Assembly: GCA_024291935.2 (NCBI GenBank)
Contig: CM044311.1
Location: 20,235,001-20,299,000, forward strand
Reading direction: 5' to 3'
DNA: 64,000 bases
Source: Okapia johnstoni
Lineage: Eukaryota; Chordata; Mammalia; Artiodactyla; Giraffidae
Below the pieces are notes generated by a model. It was not told where the DNA came from, searched no databases, and worked only from the letters and a program-made list of their open reading frames with translations. Of the stretch, positions 1-9,633 are shown one piece after another. Position 1 is the first letter of the stretch, and every line of letters starts with the position of its first letter. Made by a program: the position numbers and the translations under genes.

Positions 1-560
1 CAAGGACTGCATTTTGGACTCTTTTGTTGACTATGATGGCTACTCCATTTCTTCTACAGTTTCTTACCCACAGTTAGTAGAGATAATGGTCATCTGAGTT
101 AAATTCACCCATTCCAATCCATTTTAGTTTACTGACTCCTAAAAGGTCGATCTTCCCTCTTACCATCTCCTGTCTGACCACTTCCAATCTGCCTTGATTC
201 ATGGACCTAACATTTCAGGTTCCTATGCAATATTGCTCTTTACAACATTGGACTCTACTTCTATCACTCGTCATATCCACAACTGGATGTTGTTTTTGCT
301 TTGGCTCCATCTCTTCTTTCTTTCTGGAGTTATTTCTCTGCTCTTCTCCTGTAGCATATTGGATTCCTACCTACCTGGAGAGTTCATCATTCAGTGTCAT
401 ACCTTTTTGCCTTTTCAGACTGTTCACGAGGTTCTCAAGGTGAGAATGCTAAAATAGTTTGCCATTCCCTTCTCCAATGGAACATATTTTGTCAGAATTC
501 TCCACCATGACCTGTCCATCTTGGGTTGCCCTACGCAGCATGGCTCATAGTTTCATTTAT
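1..560 (-). mobile_element. BovB (RTE LINE) 5' part, endonuclease start
   Basis: Read on the minus strand this matches the 5' region of BovB: the untranslated leader lies at the right, and the beginning of the apurinic-like endonuclease domain lies at the left, running off the window edge. Fragments equivalent to the early endonuclease (a W-x-G stretch followed by residues resembling NGVAI) can be read near 20-110, but stops and frameshifts break the frame. The match stops near 560, just before a TG microsatellite. Family assignment is by recognition of the conserved BovB text; the exact right edge is uncertain. Confidence 0.8.
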
Positions 561-574
561 CTGATTGATATTGA

Positions 575-575
575 T

Positions 576-616
<41 letters not shown>
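575..616. repeat. (TG)n microsatellite
   Basis: About 20 TG units with one interruption near the left end. It abuts the 3' end of the Bov-tA to its right (minus strand), the usual position of microsatellites seeded by SINE tails. Confidence 0.95.
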
Positions 617-619
<3 letters not shown>

Positions 620-826
620 ACGTGCCCTTAGTTGTTCAGTTGTTTCTGGCTCTTTGAGACATAGACTGTAGCCCACAAGGTTCCTTTGTCCACAGGATTA
701 TCCAGACAAGAATACTGGAGTGGGTAGCCATTCTTTTCTGCAGGGGATCTTTGGGACTCAAGGGTCGAATCCGATCTCCTGAATTTCAGGTGGATTCCTT
801 ACTGTCTGAGCCACCAGGGACACCCC
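617..826 (-). mobile_element. Bov-tA SINE
   Basis: Complete minus-strand Bov-tA. The tRNA-derived head is at the right (GAGCCACCAGGGA near 808-820) and the BovB-like tail at the left. Divergence is moderate. It separates the BovB fragment and microsatellite from an old L1 3' end. Confidence 0.92.
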
Positions 827-829
827 ATG

Positions 830-1335
830 TTTATGTATATATTGTATACATAGATGTGGTACCCATTACACATATAGGTACCACATCTTTTTCTGTTATA
901 TTTCGTTGCATATTTGATTATCTACTCAGCTTTATAAAATAATTAATTTTTCCATTTGCAGCAACATAAATGGACCTAAAATGTGTGGTATCACTTTTAG
1001 TGAAATAAGCCAGAGAAAGACATATATTGTATGTTATCACTTACATGTGGAATCTAAAAAAATAAAATGAATGAACAGAAACAGACTTACAGACACAGAG
1101 AACAAACTAATTGTTACAAGTGGGGAACAGGAAGGAGGCAGGAGCAAGACAGAGGTGGTAAATTAGGAAATACAAGCTACTGTGTGCAAAATAAACACGT
1201 TACGAGGATATATTAGCTTATGCTGCCAATATTTTATATTTAGGAGTATAATCTATAAAAACACTGAATCACTAGGTTGTACACTTGAAACTTATATAAT
1301 ATTGGAAATCAACTATGTTTTAAAAATCTTGATAG
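830..1335 (+). mobile_element. Old L1 3' end (L1MA-like)
   Basis: Plus-strand L1 3' end: the ORF2 terminal region (CATTTGCAGCAACAT near 953, then text resembling GTGAAATAAGCCAGA), followed by 3' UTR phrases such as CACTAGGTTGTACACTTGAA and TATAATATTGG before the A-rich end. Typical of pre-ruminant L1MA-class copies. The left part is weakly conserved, so the left edge is approximate. Confidence 0.75.
852..888. repeat. 12-bp perfect inverted repeat
   Basis: AGATGTGGTACC (852-863) and GGTACCACATCT (877-888) are exact reverse complements around a 13-nt loop. It lies within the weakly conserved left part of the L1 relic. Confidence 0.9.
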
Positions 1336-2221
1336 ACAAAATGGAGTGTCATTTTCTTACAATTAAACTTTCAACTTATTAAATTTTCTTCAGCCAAGGT
1401 TTGAATAGGTAGTTTATGAATGCAGACCCAAGGATTGTTTCCTTCTCTTTATTTAATTATTTACTTTGGGACACTGCTATTAGGAGGCATGTGTTAATCT
1501 TGAGATTTCACCCTGGCAATTCACTAGCTGTGTGACTGTGAGCAATTCATATAGACTTTCTGAGCCCAAGTTTTCCATATTTGTCAAGTGAGCATTAAAT
1601 GACTACCTATGTCAGAGTGCTGCTGTGAATATGAAATCATGTATGTATTAACAAAATTACTTATAAAGAGAGAAGTGTCATCTACCACTAAGTCATAGTG
1701 TTTCTTCTACTTCTAGGAAAAAATAAGGGTCTCCATAGCATGCAGTGAAAATTACATATTGAAAAGTCACTTTCCTATGCCTGTTTCTCTGTCTACATTA
1801 TTCATCTCAGTCCCTTGTGGAGAGCAATGCTTTCCAACTGTGCATGGCTTTATACCTCAGGAGAAACCGTGAAGAAAATGAACTTAATATAAGCTGCAGC
1901 ATGTGTTGAGAAATAAATGGAACATGACGAGGAAAATGCCAATTCTGCCTTGATCCTAGTGAAATCCAAGATGAGAGAGTGATGCCTGTAACTGAGGCCA
2001 AATGAAGAGTTAACATGGAAGCCAGCCCCAGGAACTGGGAACTTCACTGAAACTACTCAAAGTCCACACTCTAGAAATTTACAAAAGTACTGAAGAAGAT
2101 GGAAAGATATTCAAAATTCAAGACATATAGTATAATTATTGTTTCTTTATAGTTAAATAGCATTGGATCCAAAGGCTGTTCGCTCTGTGACTGTTTACAT
2201 TGTATATTTAATGGTATGTTG
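1336..2221. other. Non-coding DNA, no gene seen
   Basis: AT-rich sequence with no supported reading frame. A MIR relic lies inside it (listed separately). Short frames on the minus strand at 1807-2047 overlap each other and show no family resemblance. Confidence 0.6.
1515..1662 (+). mobile_element. MIR SINE relic
   Basis: CTAGCTGTGTGACTGTGAGCAA followed by text resembling the MIR core (pyrimidine-rich then GTCAAGTGAGCATTAAATG) and the MIR 3' half. This is the classic MIR order on the plus strand, well diverged. Confidence 0.75.
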
Positions 2222-2556
2222 TACTGGGCTGTGTTTAGTCACTTATCATGTCCTACTCTTTGCGATCCCATTGACTGTAGCCCGACAGGTTCCTCTGTCT
2301 ATGGGGATTCTCCAGGCAAGAATACTGAAGTGGGGTGCCATGCCCTCCTCCAGTGGATCTTCCCAACCTAGGGATCAAACCCAGGTCTCCTGTATTTCAT
2401 GTGGATTTTTTACTGTCTGAGCTATCAGGGAAGCCCAAGAAAACTGGAGTGGGTGTCCTATCCCTTCTCTAGGGGATCTTCCCAACCCAGGAATTGAACT
2501 GGTGTCTTCTACATTGCCAGTGGATTCTTTACCAGCTGAGCTACCAGGGAAGCCCA
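2222..2556 (-). mobile_element. Bov-tA SINE with duplicated head
   Basis: A full minus-strand Bov-tA (2222-2436) is followed directly by a second copy of its head half (2437-2556). Each unit ends in a GCTATCAGGGAAGCCCA or GCTACCAGGGAAGCCCA block. No unrelated sequence lies between the two heads, so this looks like one element with a head-to-head-half tandem structure rather than two insertions. The same architecture occurs at 63244-63515. Confidence 0.85.
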
Positions 2557-3059
2557 ACATACTTGTTACTGACTTAATTAGAATTGTGGTTTCTGCTTCT
2601 TTCTCTCAATACCCAGTCCTGTGCTATGTGCCTGATGCCAGATCTAGATTTTGCTCTGGTTGGTCTCATGCTACTTCTCTACAAGAAATCTCTTACACCA
2701 GAATGAATACAATCATCTCTTTATCTTGATTCATTGACTGAAATTACACATGTGGAATATGTATCTCCTTAGTTGTTTCATGATGACTTAATATCTTGCA
2801 GGAGTCAGGACTAAATATATACCTCTAAATTTGGTTGTCATAATGACTCTGTTAATAGAAAGACTGATCAGGTGAAATCAGTGATTGAGTTGAACTTTGT
2901 CATTAGAAGTTTATGAATTGTATGTTTGAATGAATGCATGGTCAGAGCACATAAGATGGCTTTCTCTTGCTCTCAGTACATTCCTTGCCTGCTCCAGGTC
3001 TGGCTTCCCCTTACCTTACGTGGATGATTATTTCTCACCCTAAAGTGAAAGTGTAATCA
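2557..3059. other. Non-coding DNA, no gene seen
   Basis: No recognised repeat or gene. Lies between the double-headed SINE and a probable LTR. Confidence 0.5.
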
Positions 3060-3500
3060 GAAACTACTTACATGATCACTGCCTCCCCTCCTCCCCCCAC
3101 GGCTAATGATTGTTCTAGTCTTGGGACCAGAAGGACTCCAGTATGTTGGGTCATCAGAGAAAACAGCAGCTCTTGCAATAGCTGCTAACTCAAAGAGCGA
3201 TGCGGGGAGGGTTTTCCAACTGTCAGCCTGGCAATCAAGGAGCCCTTCTGACATCATGTCCCTCATAACGGATGGCCTCCTCCTCCCCTGTGTGGCTAAG
3301 ATTTCTTCTGTGTCCTGCCTGCTCTTTGCTTTATGTGCTAGGGTGTGGTTCCAGGACCTCTGCCTCTGACTTGTAAATTCTTCATCCAATAAATTTCTGA
3401 TGTCTCTGTTACTGTTTCTGTGTTCTTTCTTCTGTCTCATTCCTGGGCAGTTGCAAGAATTGCAGGACTGTGGGGTGGAGCTGAGCAAAGACAACTCCAT
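3060..3500 (+). mobile_element. Probable solo LTR of an endogenous retrovirus
   Basis: GC-richer than its surroundings, with an LTR-like layout: a U3-like body, a CCAATAAATTTC polyadenylation signal near 3388-3399 and a T/C-rich U5-like stretch (GTCTCTGTTACTGTTTCTG) after it. No internal retroviral genes flank it, so it would be a solo LTR. A minus-strand open frame of 175 codons (3057-3584) crosses it and matches nothing I recognise. Boundaries and family are not determined; the call rests on layout and general resemblance to ruminant ERV LTRs. Confidence 0.5.
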
Positions 3501-3511
3501 GGGTGGAGGGT

Positions 3512-3522
3512 GGGGGGGGGGG
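3512..3522. repeat. G11 homopolymer
   Basis: Run of eleven G residues after GGGTGGAGGGT, just right of the probable LTR. Confidence 0.95.
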
Positions 3523-3589
3523 TCTGAATGCCTCTCTGAAATGCATAGAATGAGTCCAAGAAAATAATTTGCACTAGTTACCAAAATAT

Positions 3590-3803
3590 AGGGCTTCTAG
3601 GGTGGCTCAGATGGTAAAGAATCTGCCTATAATGCAGAAGACTTTTGTTCAATCCCTGGGTGAGGAAATCCGTGGAGGAGGGTATAGCAATCCATTCCAG
3701 TATTCTTGCCTGGGAAATCCTGTAGACAGACGAGTCTGGCAGACTACAGTCCTTGGAGTTGTAAAGAGTGGAACATGGTTGAGCAACTTACACTTTCACT
3801 TTT
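3590..3803 (+). mobile_element. Bov-tA SINE
   Basis: Plus-strand copy starting GGGCTTCTAGGGTGGCTCAG and ending in the TTACACTTTCACTTTTTC tail. Full length, with substitutions throughout. Confidence 0.92.
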
Positions 3804-6800
3804 TCTTTTTCCAAGCAAAAGATAATGAAACTTCCTCTTAAAATACCTATTATTTCATGTGATATAAAGTAATCTTAATAACTGACCTTTTGGAACCAAA
3901 GATTTTAGTACTGCATGTGTAAAATACAGTACTGTATGTGTAAAATATTAGCTGAAACACGTCTCTCCTTTTTATATACTTTGAATGGTAAAAAGTATTG
4001 TGGGCAACAGGAAATGTGAAGGTAAGTGAAACCACCCAGGATATCCTTCTTGAATCAAAAACTATTCTACTGGTCAGTAAATCTCAGGGGAAGTTCAGCA
4101 GTTGTAAAAGCTCCTTTTGTTTCTTCCTCTGGAGGTCGGGGGTTGGTTTTCCTCACCTCTTTCTGTTTCAATCTTTATTTTGCTCCCAACAGAAATGGCA
4201 AGACTAGTGAAATATGTCCTGGAGAATCAAAGTGGACAAGTCTGACTCTAGGCTCACTTCTGAAAGTTGGGAAAGCAATCTTTAACCATCAGTCACCAAT
4301 TTCAGTATGGTACTTTGATTCAAGTGGAACAAGCAGAAACTTTATGGTTAAAGTTGGGTTTGAATCTTGACTCAAATGTTTGTAAACTGTCAGATTTAGA
4401 AAAAGAATTAAGCTTTGGGTTTCAGTCTTCTTTTGACATGGTAATTTCTCAGTCTAAACAAATCTTGCCCTTTATTACCTGCCTCTTTGTAGAGGACAGG
4501 GGTTCTTATGCTTTAAGAATCAACTAAGCTGGTCTCACATACTGGCTATTCTTTCTGATACCCATAGTTATATACCCGTAGTTTTACTAGGTTAATGCTT
4601 CCCAAAATAATGTGGTGAAGTAATCGATACTTTCTTTGTTTAAATCTCAGTCTATCATGGAACAAAACTTTTGTGAAATAAAATAAGAATGAACAATCAT
4701 AATTATCAGAATGACCTCAAAAGTGGTTAGGCTTTTTGATATCATGGCAAAATGATTAGAAAAGTTTCTTTGTGCTTAATTAATCTCAGTGTCTATACTT
4801 TACAGATCAGTTGACAATTTATGGTCTGGGGAGCACATGTTTATTGAAAAACATACTAGATTACATGGTATTCCTTGCCTGTGTTTCATCCCTCTCATGG
4901 CTTTCTGAGATGTCCCTCTTCGATCTCTTCCATTTTTCTATGAACATCTTGAGGGCAAGTTATCTTTTTCATCCTTCCATAGAAGTGATTAACTCACAGT
5001 GAGTCATATAGTAAATGCTTACAAAAATATGTTTTTGGGTGAATGGTTTTGTAAATGTAGAAGAAATTTCTGATCAAAATGTCTGATTCTGAGGCTTGAA
5101 GGATATAGTATTTGTGAAGTACTGGTATCATAGCAGGGGTTCAATAAATGGTAGCTTGCTTCTCCCCAGGAACCCTCTGAATTATTTTCCTAACTCTGCT
5201 CTGATCACCAGTTTTATGAGCCAAGTCTCCCCAGTGTTTCTCTGAACTTTGCACCACTTTTGGAAATGCTATCTGGTGCAACAATGCCAACTGAGGATTT
5301 AGAGTCTGCTTAGGGGAATAACACTCCTAGGAATTCTGTATGTTGAATTTTGCCTCAGTTGAAGATGCCTTATGAGAGACAATATGGCTTTTGTCACTCT
5401 GAGATGGGCGACTAAATGAACTAGAAGCCCTTTAAGCCTCTTTCGGAGCAAACTGACTAACTTGACACTTAGGATCTAAAAATAAGGCTGTGCTCCTTCC
5501 CTAAGAGTGTCCTTTCATTCATGGCTTGGGATGTATCTTATAAGGCAGTGTATATATGGGACCTAATTGATTCATGCAAACTGAATACTTACTCTGCAAG
5601 GTGAAGGGATGTGTATATAAGGTTGTAATTGCAGAAGTCCTTGTCAACTAACAGGACTGGCCATCTCCGTCAATAAAAAAATAAAGAGACTGGTATATTT
5701 TACCATGTATATTATTTAAAAAATAATAACTATAGACAGAAGAATTTATCAATATTATTTCTAAATTCATCCAGAGGAAACTTTTTTTCTTTTTACAAAA
5801 GATGCTATATATATGGAACATCTCTCTTAAAATTTACTGAATATGAAATAGAAAATAGAGACAGTGTAGTTAGATAGCCAACCACATTGTTCTATCTAGG
5901 CTGGTTTCATAATCAAGGTTGAGTAACAGGATGTTCTGGGAGACTTTTCTGTTCAGTGGAGGCTCCCAGTTTCATGATCTTTAACCAATCACAATGCAGA
6001 CATCATAAGAGCATGGGCTATTTTGGAAAATAGTAAACTGGTTAATTGATAATTCCAATATATGTTGTAAAAAGCAATCATCAGATGATAAGGAGTGAGG
6101 TAAAATGGAGACAATAAATACATTTTATTGAAAGGTAACTTTTCAGAATTTAGACGAGTCAGAACGATTTTGTGGTACCATTTCTGCGTTGTCTGTGTTG
6201 ACAGAGCCTGTTAAGACAATATCAGAACAGAAGGACATGACCCTACTTTGAGTCCAATGGGCTCAAATTCTCTGGCTAATTATGGGATGTATGTTAGATT
6301 TTATGAAAAATCAGTGCAGCATGTCAATACATGATGAGCTTTGTTTCCATCATTAAAGTAGGGAAAATGAGCCCCTTTAATAAGGACCAGCTTGGGTTAA
6401 AATATCTAACACCCTCCTTGAGATCAAGAATTGGGAAAGCCAGTGCATGCCTTGGTTCTTGCTATAGCCTGGCTTTGTGATGTCAGAGGTTGAAGCTGAT
6501 TTGGTTTTTGATCTTTGCCTGAGAGAATAAACTCAGAGTGTCAGCCTTCCCTGGGGTGAACAGAGGGGTCAGAGATAAAGCCTCATCATGGCTCATGGGA
6601 ATGGGCTGCCAAAACATTCATTCACTCTGGACAGGCCATTTGTTCAGAGGTCTCTAATTTGTACACAAGCAGTAGGAATGTTGTGGCAGCAATACTGACT
6701 GGCTCAGAAAACAAAAATTCACATTTTTGAGAACAGAAAAAGGATTTTACAAAGCTGTAAGGAAATACTTTCTCACTCTTTGGAGTATGTCAGATTAGTG

Positions 6801-7206
6801 TTTGTGTTCTCAAGAAAAATACAAGCCATGGGAAGCATAAAAGAGATTTTATCCCAAATTGGTATGCTATGTAAGACACTTGTTCTTTTTGTTTATAAAT
6901 CCTCAACTCAAATTAATTTTTGAAAATTAGTATAAGAAATAAAAATAAACAGCTGATTAAAAAGTATTAAAATTGAATTGCATTTTCTGATGAACATTGT
7001 TTAGATACTAATTTTCTAGTTTTGTTTGACTATCTTGTGATCTGTCATTAAGTAAAATAATAATATATTACAAATAAACTTGAAATAATTTGTCTTTTTA
7101 AGTAGGTTTTACCTTTCTATATATATTTATATACATATACACACATAATATAGTGTTCCATATATATGTTGGAGATACATATCAATATTTTTTTTTGCAA
7201 GGTTCT
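3804..7206. other. Mostly unassigned AT-rich DNA
   Basis: No coding gene supported. A weak MIR-like stretch is visible near 4340-4435 (GGGTTTGAATCTTGACTC on the plus strand). MIR/L2-like tails are possible near 5000-5045 and 5100-5160 (GGTTCAATAAATGGTAG). The rest, including about 5.2-7.2 kb, shows nothing I can name. Short TA runs occur near 7120-7165. Confidence 0.5.
3907..3948. repeat. 21-bp tandem duplication
   Basis: AGTACTGCATGTGTAAAATAC (3907-3927) is followed at once by a copy with two substitutions (3928-3948). Two units only. Confidence 0.9.
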
Positions 7207-7555
7207 AATTGATACTGTAGTTGATGATGATGAAGGTGATACTGTTGTCATAATCTGTTGTGGGACAATATTTTTATAAAATGAAAAAATATATTAAAAT
7301 TGAAATTTAAAAATACTGAAAGGGCTTCCCTTGTGGCTCAGCTGGTAAAGAATCTGCCTGCAATGTGGGAGACCTGGGTTCAATCCCTGGGTTGGGAAGA
7401 TCCCCTGGAGAAAGGAAAGGCTACCCAGTCCAGGATTCTACCCTGCAGAATTCCATGGACTGTATAGTCCATGGGGTTGCAAAATGTCAGACACGACTAA
7501 GCGACTTTCACTTTCAATGGATATTGTAAGTTATATATATATATGTTCCCATTTG
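7207..7555 (+). repeat. Left arm of an inverted duplication
   Basis: Sequence 7213-7320 matches the reverse complement of about 8771-8890 at high identity. Shared anchors are GATGATGATGAAGGTGA, TTGTCATAAT, ACAATATTT and TATAAAATGAAAAAA. In both arms the match runs directly into a Bov-tA at the same base (AAAGGGCTTCCC). Past the SINE the match resumes more weakly (AAGTTATA...CCCATT...TGTAT, about 7530-7555). See the right arm at 8459-8895. Confidence 0.8.
7321..7518 (+). mobile_element. Bov-tA SINE in left inverted arm
   Basis: Full plus-strand Bov-tA from GGGCTTCCCTTGTGGCTCAG to CGACTTTCACTTTCA. Its counterpart at 8569-8770 lies on the opposite strand at the equivalent position of the other arm. 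Confidence 0.93.
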
Positions 7556-7567
7556 TATGAGTAAGCA

Positions 7568-7830
7568 TCAGTTTGGTTCAGTCGCTCAGTTGTTTCCGAC
7601 TGTTTGTGACCCCATGGACTGCAGCACGTCAGGCCTCCCTGTCCATCACCAACTCCCAGAGTTTACTCAAACTCATGTCCATTGAATCAGTGATGCCATC
7701 CGATCATCTCATCCTGTTGTCCCCTTCTCCTCCCACCTTCAATCTTTTCCAGCATAAGGGTCTTTTCAAATGAGTCAGCTCTTCGCATCAGATGGCCAAA
7801 TTGTTGGAGTTTCAGCTTCAACATCAGTCT
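7568..7830 (-). mobile_element. BovB 3' end
   Basis: Minus-strand 3' terminus of BovB (GGTTCAGTCGCTCAG at the left, AACATCAGTC at the right), about 260 bp, 5'-truncated. It encodes the last part of the BovB ORF, with a stop-free fragment on the minus strand at about 7687-7830. It sits in the spacer between the two inverted arms. Confidence 0.93.
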
Positions 7831-8458
7831 TATACTGCTATACCTATGAAGATTAATGTTAAGAGTAATAATATATTTTATTACTAGTAGCAAAATTTTT
7901 GATATACTTCTAATTGCACTTCTAGTGGTGATAAAAGCTTATTATAAAATGCAATATATAATATGATACAATACCATTATAATTGTTTCCCACAGATTTT
8001 TACTATTAATGAAAAGAGAGACTTAGAATTACATGTTAATTGAATTCCAGTAACACTTTCATTACACTGGAATTCAGATTTTCTTTTATAAACATAAGAG
8101 AAAAATGGTCTGTGCTGAACCCAAAATGAGGTTTCTACTGTTTTTCCTCAACTTCCAGCCAAAACATGTTTGTTACCTTCCTTCAATCTCTTCAGTTCTG
8201 AATTTCTGTTATAGAAGATATTGTCATTTATATGAATATTTAGAACTTATGTAAATAAGGTTATAGAACATATGCATAGATCAGGTCTCAGTTATTAATA
8301 GATTTCTATAATATATAGAATAGTTATATGATTACATTAAAGTTTGCCAGATGAGAGCAAAGAAAAAGTGCAGAGGGGAGAGAGGTTAACACAGTGCTAT
8401 TCAAACACTGGGCCCCAAAATGCATTTGTTTGCAATTGCTTTATTATTACGGCAAGAA
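7831..8458. other. Spacer of the inverted duplication, no gene seen
   Basis: AT-rich, no recognised gene or repeat. Contains the short hairpin at 8041-8076. Confidence 0.5.
8041..8076. repeat. 11-bp inverted repeat around EcoRI-like ends
   Basis: TGAATTCCAGT (8041-8051) pairs with ACTGGAATTCA (8066-8076) across a 14-nt loop. Perfect stem. Confidence 0.9.
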
Positions 8459-8895
8459 AAATACAGAAAATGGGAAAAATATTTATAACTTGCTATTGAA
8501 AATTGATAATACTTTATCTGTGGAAACTAATAATAGCACATTAATGGTGTGTATCTTTTATGTCTTTATTGTGTTAGTCGCTCAGTCTTCTTTTCAACTC
8601 CATGGATCGCTGGGGTCTGCCAGGGTCCCCTGTCCATGGAATTCTCCAGGGAAGAATACTGCAGTGACTGGCCATTTCCTTCTCCAGAGGATCTTCCCAG
8701 CCCAGGGATCGAACCCAGGTTTTTTGCATTGCAGGCATATTCTTTACCATCTGAGCCACTAGGGAAGCCCTTTGGATATTTTTAAATTCCAATTTTAATC
8801 TTTTTTCATTTTATACAAATATTGTTCCGCAGTGGATTATGACAACACAGTCACCTTCATCATCATCAACAGCTGTGATATCTTTTATCAGAGAT
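8459..8895 (-). repeat. Right arm of an inverted duplication
   Basis: Reverse-complement partner of 7207-7555. The part right of the SINE (8771-8890) is the best matched. Left of the SINE this arm has roughly 80 extra bases before the weaker match near 8461-8500. The arms differ by scattered substitutions, so the event is not recent. Confidence 0.75.
8569..8770 (-). mobile_element. Bov-tA SINE in right inverted arm
   Basis: Minus-strand Bov-tA, head at the right (GAGCCACTAGGGAAGCCC), tail at the left (GTGTTAGTCGCTCAGTC). Confidence 0.93.
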
Positions 8896-9633
8896 CATTT
8901 TATAAGCACTAATTCATTGTGATTTGAAGTCACGTTACTGAATTTATGAGCCAAAAGATCTCAATCAATGATAGAATAAACACAGGAGTGAACTGATGGA
9001 ATGAGTGATGACAGGGTTTAGTGGACCAGAGGTTCTCAGAAAAACAGGTCTTGAATATTCATAGCTATAGTCAGAAAGCAGAAAGCATGAGATAGTGATT
9101 TTGAAGGAGGAGTAGTTAAGATCGTGACTGTAGCTGGCTCAGGTGCAATGACCAAAAAATTCATTAGTGATAATGAGATAAAGGAACTGAGAGGCCATTG
9201 TTTGAGATAAAACTTTCATGGAAAATGTACAAGTTACTAAGGTTGACTGCATTACCCAGCAGTGATAGGAAGGCTTTTATCCAGGTGGCCATGGAGGGGA
9301 GATGGAAATTCTATAGGGAGATAGAAAGCAAGAGAGAAAAAAGAAAAGTGCAGATTCTGTTTGTAGCAAACGGCCCTTCAACTGCATAGTTTGACTGTTA
9401 GATGAAAAAGAGTATGTGTAAGATAAATGGCCTATGAAGGAGAAGATAAATGAGACATAAATAAATACATACAAAAATAAAAATTTGAAAATTCTCTATA
9501 GAAAATGATGCTATCTCATCTCCTGGCTCACTTAGCTCCTGAGTTCTCACTGTGGTCTGCAGAATAGATCCAGTTTCCACAAACATTTATTTTGTTTCAG
9601 TTTTCAAAATTGAGAGCCAACGTGAGAACTTCC
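8896..9633. other. Non-coding DNA, no gene seen
   Basis: No recognised gene or repeat. Short frames at 9198-9586 on both strands lack any family resemblance. Confidence 0.5.

Noticed and set aside
2222..2556. tRNA-like heads of SINEs as functional tRNA genes
   Set aside because: They are the tRNA-derived parts of Bov-tA elements with no intact cloverleaf.
3057..3584. 175-codon open frame on the minus strand as a host gene
   Set aside because: It crosses a probable LTR antisense, has low-complexity proline-rich and basic stretches, and shows no recognisable domain.
4026..4370. 114-codon plus-strand frame as a gene
   Set aside because: Overlaps other frames and a weak MIR-like stretch; no family resemblance or supporting signals.
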